Assembly: GCA_903899865.1 (NCBI GenBank)
Contig: CAIUKZ010000239.1
Location: 1-11,940, forward strand
Length of the DNA stretch: 11,940 bases
Source: an uncultured Bacteroidales bacterium
GTDB lineage: Bacteria > Bacteroidota > Bacteroidia > Bacteroidales > Paludibacteraceae
Reading direction: 5' to 3'
The notes under the pieces were generated by a model. The model had not been told where the DNA came from and did no database searches. It worked only from the letters and a program-made list of their open reading frames with translations. A program made the translations under genes and the position numbers. Of this stretch, positions 8,239-11,940 are shown in pieces. Positions within the stretch are counted from its first letter, which is position 1. Every line of letters starts with the position of its first letter.

Positions 8239-8242
8239 GTTC

Positions 8243-8701
8243 ATGCAGACGAACCTTGCTTGGAAATACACATTTTTGGGAGTTATTATCATGACTTTTG
8301 TCGCATGTAAGGACGAAGTGTACTCTCCCGTTCCAAACCTGCCTGTATATCTAGATCTTAATCTGACAGCAACTTATCCGAATTTCAAAAATTCTATCAA
8401 CCAAGTATTGCTTTTCGAAAAACCTATCAAAGCTACAGATAGAGTCGGATGTGGAGGAATAATAGTCTATACAGGCTTTGATGGAACTTATTACGCATTT
8501 GACATGTGCTGCCCACTCGAGGCTAAATATGACACCAAAGTGCGCCCAAATGAGAGCGGACAAGCTGTATGTGACAGTTGTCATTCTGTTTTTGAAATAG
8601 GCTATGGCATCGGAAACCCATCGTCGGGCAAAGCCAAACACCCATTAAAAAGATATAAAGCCTTTTTAAGTGGCGACATATTATATATTAGTAATCAATA
8701 A
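8243..8701 (+). CDS. small Rieske-like lipoprotein with atypical ligand boxes
   Basis: A 152-residue lipoprotein that resembles the small Rieske-type (2Fe-2S) proteins of Bacteroidota. The hydrophobic N-terminus leads to FVAC, with the lipidated Cys at 22, followed directly by KDE. The C-terminal half has the layout of a Rieske cluster-binding domain: YYAFDMCCPLE (C89, C90), then AVCDSCHSVFEIGYGIG (C110, C113, H114), then NPSSGKAKHPLKRY and a final strand GDILYIS. The boxes do not fit the classical CxH and CxxH: the first has no His and the second is CxxCH. A 2Fe-2S cluster is possible but not shown. The start at 8243 is preferred because it gives a normal lipoprotein signal four bases after the reductase stop; an in-frame ATG at 8201 lies inside that gene and would add a lysine-rich stretch. 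The redox partner is unknown. Confidence 0.78.
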   Translation: MQTNLAWKYTFLGVIIMTFVACKDEVYSPVPNLPVYLDLNLTATYPNFKNSINQVLLFEKPIKATDRVGCGGIIVYTGFDGTYYAFDMCCPLEAKYDTKVRPNESGQAVCDSCHSVFEIGYGIGNPSSGKAKHPLKRYKAFLSGDILYISNQ

Positions 8702-8730
8702 ATTACTCACTTATTAAAAAATTCATTCCC

Positions 8731-10122
8731 GTGAAAGCTTATCATTACCTATTGCCCATTTTGTCTTTTAGCTTGTTTCTTAATTCATGTAAAACATTGC
8801 AGATTGACAAACCAAAAGAGACCTATTTACCCTCTAGCATCGCTCCATCATTGTCTGAATTGCCAATGACGGTAGAACTGGATGTCAAAAAACTGGAGGC
8901 GTCAGTAAATCATAAACTTGTAGGTACACTTTACGAAGGATCAAACATTGGCGGTCAAGATCTAACTGTGAAAGTTATTAAAGTTCAAAATTTCACATTC
9001 ACGGTCAAAAACAATGTAGTAGAATATAAAGTCCCATTGAAAGTATGGGCGAAATTTGGATGGAAAGTAGAAAAATTGGGATTCTCAGTTGGTGACACTT
9101 ACGAAGTAAATGGCGCCATTGCACTGACATTCAAAACGGTAATAAGCATAGACAAAAATTGGAAACTCGTAGCAAAAACAGCATCGTCAGGCTATGAATG
9201 GATAGAAACACCTAAAGTAAGTGTATTGGGGGTAACTGTACCTGTGAAACCAATAGCAGACTTGGCTCTAAGCAAATCCGACAAACTGATTGCAGAACAA
9301 ATTGACAAAACATTAGCTGAAGGTGTAGATACAAAAAAATACGCCCTACAAGCATGGATGCAAATACAAAAACCAATTCAAGTTAATGCCGAACACAATG
9401 CATGGGTGCGAATCACCCCTCAAGATGTGTTGATGTTCCCACTCACTAGTGTTGGGAATAAACTAAACATCTCATTTGCACTCAATGGGCAAGTGGAGTC
9501 ATTTGTAGGAGCAAAACCAAGTGAAAACACAGCTGTTGCATTACCTCCTTTTAAAACTGTAAACCGCATCCCCGACCAGTTTAACCTAAACATTGGAGCC
9601 GATGTCACTTTTGAGGAAATCTCCAAAGTGGCGAAAAACCAGTTGGTCAACAAAACATTTAAGGACGGTAACAAAACCATCACTGTTACCGACTTGGAGG
9701 TGTTTGGGAGTGCTGGGAAACCGATTTTTGCGATTGATGTAAAAGGATCATTGAAGGGTCGAATTTATTTCACAGGCAATTTGGTGTACAATGCAGAAAA
9801 AATGCAAGTAGAAGTTACTAATCCAGAGTTTGAAATCAACACCAGCAATGCATTGGTGAAATCAGCAAGTTGGCTACTACACGGCACAATTCTAAAATCA
9901 TTATCCCCTTACCTATCTTACTCATTGAAAGATAACATGGATAAAATGAAAAGTGACATTAACCAGATGATGTCTAATTTTTCTATCACTGATGGCGTTG
10001 CACTCCAAGGGAAAATCAATGACATCAAGTTGATTAACTTGAGCCTGGTGCCTGGTGCTTTGAGAATAAGTGCCAACTTGAAAGGGAATGTTTCCTTGAA
10101 GGTAGAAAATTTGAACCTTTAA
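8731..10122 (+). CDS. DUF4403-like lipoprotein
   Basis: A 463-residue exported lipoprotein that resembles the DUF4403 family, which is frequent in Bacteroidota and has no assigned function. The signal ends LFLNSC with the lipidated Cys at residue 20. The N-terminal region has MTVELDVKKLEASVNHKLVG (about 46-65) followed by TLYEG, and then a beta-rich section with VPLKVWAKFGWKV, typical of the family. A second similar half begins around LNIGADVTFEEISKVAKNQL, hinting at a two-lobed, internally repeated fold; the resemblance between the halves is by eye only. The start codon is GTG at 8731, since no ATG fits the signal peptide. It follows the Rieske-like gene by 29 bases and is probably the last gene of the lemA run. 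A lipid-binding role is possible by fold analogy, but this is speculation. Confidence 0.8.
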   Translation: MKAYHYLLPILSFSLFLNSCKTLQIDKPKETYLPSSIAPSLSELPMTVELDVKKLEASVNHKLVGTLYEGSNIGGQDLTVKVIKVQNFTFTVKNNVVEYKVPLKVWAKFGWKVEKLGFSVGDTYEVNGAIALTFKTVISIDKNWKLVAKTASSGYEWIETPKVSVLGVTVPVKPIADLALSKSDKLIAEQIDKTLAEGVDTKKYALQAWMQIQKPIQVNAEHNAWVRITPQDVLMFPLTSVGNKLNISFALNGQVESFVGAKPSENTAVALPPFKTVNRIPDQFNLNIGADVTFEEISKVAKNQLVNKTFKDGNKTITVTDLEVFGSAGKPIFAIDVKGSLKGRIYFTGNLVYNAEKMQVEVTNPEFEINTSNALVKSASWLLHGTILKSLSPYLSYSLKDNMDKMKSDINQMMSNFSITDGVALQGKINDIKLINLSLVPGALRISANLKGNVSLKVENLNL

Positions 10123-10150
10123 AAAAACAATTCGTCTATACATAGGTGTT

Positions 10151-10180
10151 TTGCAAATAGCCTCATTTTCCGTATTTTTG
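10151..10180 (+). promoter_or_regulatory. Bacteroidota-type promoter P1 for the LytM-like gene
   Basis: TTG at 10151-10153 and TATTTTTG at 10173-10180 are separated by 19 bases, matching the -33 TTG and -7 TAnnTTTG pattern of the Bacteroidota primary sigma factor. Transcription would start near 10187 and give a leader of roughly 150 bases before the ATG at 10335. Confidence 0.65.
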
Positions 10181-10201
10181 TGCGTTAATAGGTAATTTAA
10201 A

Positions 10202-10232
10202 TTGAGTAAGCCACGACCAAACATTATTTTTG
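10202..10232 (+). promoter_or_regulatory. Bacteroidota-type promoter P2 for the LytM-like gene
   Basis: A second match to the same pattern: TTG at 10202-10204, 20 bases, then TATTTTTG at 10225-10232. The start would fall near 10239. Its -7 box overlaps the right arm of the inverted repeat at 10215-10235, so a protein bound there would compete with polymerase. Confidence 0.5.
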
Positions 10233-10235
10233 GTC
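10215..10235. promoter_or_regulatory. inverted repeat overlapping promoter P2 (possible operator)
   Basis: GACCAAA (10215-10221) and TTTGGTC (10229-10235) are perfect 7-base inverted arms separated by 7 bases. No T-run follows, so a terminator is unlikely. The overlap with the P2 -7 box suggests an operator, but the regulator is not identifiable. Confidence 0.5.
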
Positions 10236-10246
10236 AAACGAATGAA

Positions 10247-10263
10247 TTAGTAAACATTACTAA
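10247..10263. repeat. 17-base inverted repeat in the leader
   Basis: TTAGTAA (10247-10253) and TTACTAA (10257-10263) are perfect inverted arms with a 3-base spacer (ACA). It lies just after the expected P2 start, so it could be a short hairpin at the RNA 5' end or a dimeric protein site. AT-rich palindromes of this size can arise by chance. Confidence 0.45.
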
Positions 10264-10271
10264 CTTCACAT

Positions 10272-10309
10272 CCCCTCTGCAGTTTATCCCGTCATAAACG
10301 GGAGAGGGG
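10272..10309. repeat. GC-rich palindromic element before the LytM-like gene
   Basis: CCCCTCT (10272-10278) pairs with AGAGGGG (10303-10309), and inside it GTTTAT (10282-10287) pairs with ATAAAC (10294-10299); an alternative inner stem is TCCCGT (10287-10292) with ACGGGA (10298-10303). The G-rich composition contrasts with the AT-rich surroundings. No T-run follows, and it lies downstream of both promoters, so it is either a leader structure or a copy of a dispersed intergenic repeat. It is followed by CTTGGGGAGG, whose GGAGG lies 15 bases before the start codon, too far for a normal ribosome site. Confidence 0.6.
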
Positions 10310-10334
10310 CTTGGGGAGGCTCTATAATAAAAAG

Positions 10335-11201
10335 ATGAAAAAAAAATCCAATAAGTTGACCCCATTCATCGAAAAGATGCGATTCAAATATCGTGTCTCG
10401 GTGCTGAATGAAAACACCTTAGAGGAGTCATGGCATATCAGACTATCAAGAGCATCAGTGTTTGTGTACGTGTCTGCATTTTTACTTTTTACATTTGTAT
10501 TATTAACCTTGTTGATTCTCAACACACCTATTGCCAACTATCTACCAGGATATGGCGATGATGGCAACCGACCAAAAATAATTCAGCAATCAATGCTCGT
10601 TGATTCATTGGTACAAAAAAATGCCATGAATGATGATTACCTCTACCTAATAAAGCAAATAGTGCTAGGTAAGGTAAAACCCGATTCTATTCGCTCACTA
10701 GACTCTGCAACGATCAAAGAAAAAGCAAAAACATTTGTTACTCGTTCAGACAGAGAGAAAGAGTTTACCGAAAAATTTGAAGACGAAGAAAAGTATAATT
10801 TAGCATCCATTGACAGCAAACCGGCAGAGGACATGTATGTGTTCTTCAGACCTACCAAAGGGGTAATATCGTCATCTTTTGATAGTAACAATGGGCACTA
10901 TGGCATTTATTTAATCACTTCACCCAACGAATCCGTTGTGAGTGTATTGGAAGGAACCGTACTTTTTGCTTCATTTACCTTTGACGATGGGTATGTAATT
11001 CAAGTGCAACATCAAAACAATTATATCTCCATCTACAAGAACAACACCAAACTGCTTAAAAAAGTAGGTGAAAGGGTCAAAGGCGGCGAAAGCATAGCCG
11101 TCACAGGCAGCTCGAATGGAAAAAAAGCAGGTGCACAGTTTTATTTTGAACTTTGGAAACAAGGGAAACCTATCAATCCAGAGGATGTGATTATTTTTTA
11201 A
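10335..11201 (+). CDS. degenerate M23/LytM-domain membrane protein, probably non-catalytic
   Basis: A 288-residue bitopic protein: a basic cytoplasmic N-terminus (about 1-40), one membrane helix (about 42-63), a charged periplasmic linker, and a C-terminal M23 (LytM) domain (about 168-288). The domain is recognised by GHYGIYL, LEGTVLFASF, GYVIQVQH, ISIYKNN, VGERVKGGESIAVTG and FELWKQGKPINPEDVI. Of the usual active-site residues only the first His (H188) remains. The Asp ligand is Y192, the catalytic His of the mid loop is N236, and the HxH pair is Q268 and Y270. Such domains in other bacteria (EnvC, NlpD) activate amidases rather than cut peptidoglycan, so a regulatory or scaffold role is inferred. 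ATG 10335 is chosen over the in-frame TTG at 10311, which would lie just after the palindrome. dxr begins 15 bases after the stop. Confidence 0.88.
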   Translation: MKKKSNKLTPFIEKMRFKYRVSVLNENTLEESWHIRLSRASVFVYVSAFLLFTFVLLTLLILNTPIANYLPGYGDDGNRPKIIQQSMLVDSLVQKNAMNDDYLYLIKQIVLGKVKPDSIRSLDSATIKEKAKTFVTRSDREKEFTEKFEDEEKYNLASIDSKPAEDMYVFFRPTKGVISSSFDSNNGHYGIYLITSPNESVVSVLEGTVLFASFTFDDGYVIQVQHQNNYISIYKNNTKLLKKVGERVKGGESIAVTGSSNGKKAGAQFYFELWKQGKPINPEDVIIF

Positions 11202-11216
11202 AAGAAACATTTTTTA

Positions 11217-11940
11217 GTGAACGAAAAAAAGAAACAGATAGCCATACTTGGTTCAACGGGAAGCATAGGAACACAGGCATTGGAGGTGATAGCTGACAGT
11301 CATTTGGACTTTGAAGTATATGCACTAACGGCCAATAACAATGTGGATTTATTAATTGAACAGGCTAGAAAATTTTGTCCAGAACATGTGGTCATAGGCA
11401 ATGACAGTCTGTATCAAAAATTAAAAGCTGCACTGGCCGACCTACCCATCAAAGTATATGCGGGATCGGAAGCGATAGCACAAGTTGCCGAAATGCAACC
11501 CATTGATATAGTTCTTACTGCGATGGTGGGCTATTCGGGTTTGAGACCCACCATTAGCGCCATCAAAGCAGGCAAAAAAATTGCACTTGCCAACAAAGAA
11601 ACACTCGTTGTAGCGGGTGAATTAATATGCCAACTGGCAATAGACAACAGAGTATCCATTCTTCCTGTGGACTCCGAGCATTCAGCTATTTTTCAGTGCC
11701 TTGCTGGGGAAGGTGACAATGCCATAGAGAAATTAATTTTGACAGCATCGGGAGGTCCATTTCGCACCAAGTCTTTAGACGAGTTGCGCCAAGTGACTTG
11801 CAAACAAGCTCTTAAGCACCCAAATTGGGACATGGGCGCCAAAATAACTATTGACTCTGCCAGTTTGATGAACAAAGGCTTTGAGATCATAGAGGCAAAA
11901 TGGTTGTTTGGTGTCACTCCACAACAAATAGAAGTGGTGG
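11217..11940 (+). CDS. dxr: 1-deoxy-D-xylulose 5-phosphate reductoisomerase (Dxr), 3' end outside window
   Basis: Dxr converts 1-deoxy-D-xylulose 5-phosphate to 2-C-methyl-D-erythritol 4-phosphate with NADPH, the committed step of the MEP isoprenoid pathway. The visible 241 codons run open to the window end, about two thirds of a normal protein. They begin with the NADPH-binding motif ILGSTGSIGTQALEVI (10-25), followed by AMVGYSGLRPTISAIKAGK (102-120), ALANKETLV (123-131), PVDSEHSAIFQ (150-160), LTASGGPF (175-182) and HPNWDMGAKITIDSASLMNK (201-220). Metal ligands D152, E154 and E223 are present. The start is GTG at 11217, the only initiation codon that leaves the NADPH motif near the N-terminus; the frame is open back only to the stop of the preceding gene at 11199. 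With just 15 bases between them, dxr and the LytM-like gene are likely cotranscribed from the promoters near 10151-10232. Confidence 0.96.
   Translation, partial: MNEKKKQIAILGSTGSIGTQALEVIADSHLDFEVYALTANNNVDLLIEQARKFCPEHVVIGNDSLYQKLKAALADLPIKVYAGSEAIAQVAEMQPIDIVLTAMVGYSGLRPTISAIKAGKKIALANKETLVVAGELICQLAIDNRVSILPVDSEHSAIFQCLAGEGDNAIEKLILTASGGPFRTKSLDELRQVTCKQALKHPNWDMGAKITIDSASLMNKGFEIIEAKWLFGVTPQQIEVV

Noticed and set aside
8201..8242. Longer start (ATG 8201) for the Rieske-like gene, overlapping the aldo/keto reductase
   Set aside because: It adds a lysine-rich stretch encoded by the reductase 3' end and spoils the lipoprotein signal; ATG 8243 fits better.
10293..10320. Shine-Dalgarno GGAGG before the LytM-like gene
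   Set aside because: GGAGG at 10315-10319 is 15 bases from the ATG, too far for normal use, and Bacteroidota rarely rely on this signal.
10311..10334. TTG start at 10311 for the LytM-like gene
   Set aside because: It lies right after the palindrome and adds eight residues of no family likeness; ATG 10335 is followed by a normal basic N-terminus.

Overview
The window looks like ordinary chromosome from a member of the Bacteroidota. Supporting points are AT-rich sequence, a PorT-like outer-membrane barrel, a DUF4403-type lipoprotein, very few Shine-Dalgarno sequences, and the only two promoter-like sites found being of the Bacteroidota type (TTG, 19-20 bases, TAnnTTTG). The genus cannot be fixed from this sequence. 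All twelve genes lie on the + strand with short gaps, and no gene-free stretch exceeds 300 bases. No transposase, phage gene, tRNA, rRNA or CRISPR array was seen.

Layout. 3-686: exported beta-barrel protein. 799-2103: murF, the last cytoplasmic ligase making the peptidoglycan precursor. 2219-3130: membrane-anchored coiled-coil protein of unknown function. 3162-3201: five tandem 8-base near-repeats in front of a LutB-type iron-sulfur protein (3226-4605), which lacks lutA and lutC next to it. 4658-6487: FKBP-type prolyl isomerase lipoprotein, then a TPM (YgcG-like) membrane protein with four CxxC pairs and a Gly/Ser tail. 6634-10122: a tightly spaced run of lemA, a YghZ-type aldo/keto reductase, a small Rieske-like lipoprotein and a DUF4403-like lipoprotein. 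10123-10334: a 212-base intergenic region with two promoter-like sites and three inverted repeats. 10335-11201: an M23/LytM-type envelope protein whose active-site residues are mostly replaced. 11217-window end: the 5' two thirds of dxr (MEP isoprenoid pathway).

Theme. Much of the window concerns the cell envelope: precursor synthesis (MurF), isoprenoid supply for the undecaprenyl carrier (Dxr), a probable non-catalytic LytM factor, a periplasmic foldase and several lipoproteins. No new multi-gene system is evident. The most unusual items are the degenerate LytM domain with its structured leader, the Rieske-like protein with altered ligand boxes, and the octamer array before lutB.
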